Shown here in pieces: positions 63,590-64,000 of a DNA stretch of 64,000 bases. How positions within the stretch are numbered: the first letter of the stretch is position 1; each line of letters starts with the position of its first letter. This DNA comes from Paragordius varius (taxonomy: Eukaryota; Nematomorpha). The notes below the pieces were generated by a model. It made no database searches and had not been told where the DNA came from. It saw only the letters and a program-made list of their open reading frames with translations. The stretch is taken from NCBI GenBank assembly GCA_964247055.1, contig OZ176051.1:11532001-11596000 (forward strand), given 5' to 3'. Made by a program: the position numbers and the translations under genes.

Positions 63590-64000
63590 GTAAGGTTCAT
63601 ATTTAACATTTGTAATTATATAGTAATAGATACAAAAAATTTTAAAATTAAATTGATTAACACCTCATGACCTTTTCACTTTTTTGTATTATGACATATT
63701 GGGGAGTCTTATATCCCAAAGTTAATGTTGTGAATTTAATACTGTTTTGAAAGTTGTTTTAGTTAAAATTTAATTATTAAACATTGGTTCCCTGCATTAG
63801 ATTAAAAGGCTTATATTTTAATTTTTTATCTTTTATAGTCTAAAATTCAAAATAACCAGCTGATTAAAATAAATAATTGTCAAGTTTTTGCTTGTAAAAT
63901 ATAACCTAGGAACTAAGTAAAATTGTTAGCATCTTACTATAATATACATAATTTGCCTTATTAGCGATTTAAAAAATTTAAGAAAAAAAGTTTGCGAAGA

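Noticed and set aside
1-64000. CRISPR arrays, operons, tRNA and rRNA genes
   Set aside because: Repeats present are dispersed MITEs or microsatellites with no regular spacers. Genes are spliced and scattered on both strands. No cloverleaf or rRNA core sequence was recognised by eye.

Overview
The window is about 75% A+T and clearly animal nuclear DNA. It holds spliced genes for an N-glycan branching enzyme, a DCN1-like neddylation factor, mevalonate kinase, an ACT-bearing threonine ammonia-lyase, replication factor C subunit 4 and a four-domain fasciclin (FAS1) protein, set among many transposon remnants. I rebuilt gene models by hand from conserved protein blocks, GT/AG borders and reading phase. 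The six named models each give one continuous frame to a stop. Species cannot be fixed. Several introns are only about 20-30 nt and most sit at the 5' ends of genes, which recalls animal lineages with shrunken introns (dicyemids, orthonectids, flatworms); that is inference.

Layout: 1-2100 is decayed, less AT-rich, unassigned sequence. 2218-3862 is a Penelope-like fossil arranged as an inverted repeat. 3955-4795 is a long-arm foldback element. MGAT4-like runs + from 5962 to 12327. DCUN1D-like (13377-15722, -) and mevalonate kinase (15796-18417, +) are head to head with 73 bp between start codons. Threonine ammonia-lyase (19635-28872, -) carries a hAT transposon with an 8-bp target duplication in intron 2. 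RFC4 (31612-33939, +) and the FAS1 gene (34149-49089, -) converge, with 209 bp between stops. An RTE-type LINE lies at 51443-54385. After it come an unidentified gene end (56460-56954, +), an unidentified Ser/Asn-rich protein (58603-61550, -) and the first exon of a possible GPCR (63231-63589, +).

The genes have separate housekeeping or cell-surface jobs and do not form a pathway: Golgi glycan branching, cullin neddylation, isoprenoid synthesis, threonine/serine breakdown, DNA clamp loading and adhesion. The introns and gaps are loaded with small DNA-transposon families: ACCATTT-ended MITEs, a Tc1/mariner-type palindromic MITE, several hAT-type non-autonomous elements, a mariner copy, and (TA)n runs. 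The most notable features are the 20-30 nt introns, including one that directly follows a start codon and one that is in frame without a stop, and the tightly spaced divergent DCUN1D/MVK pair.
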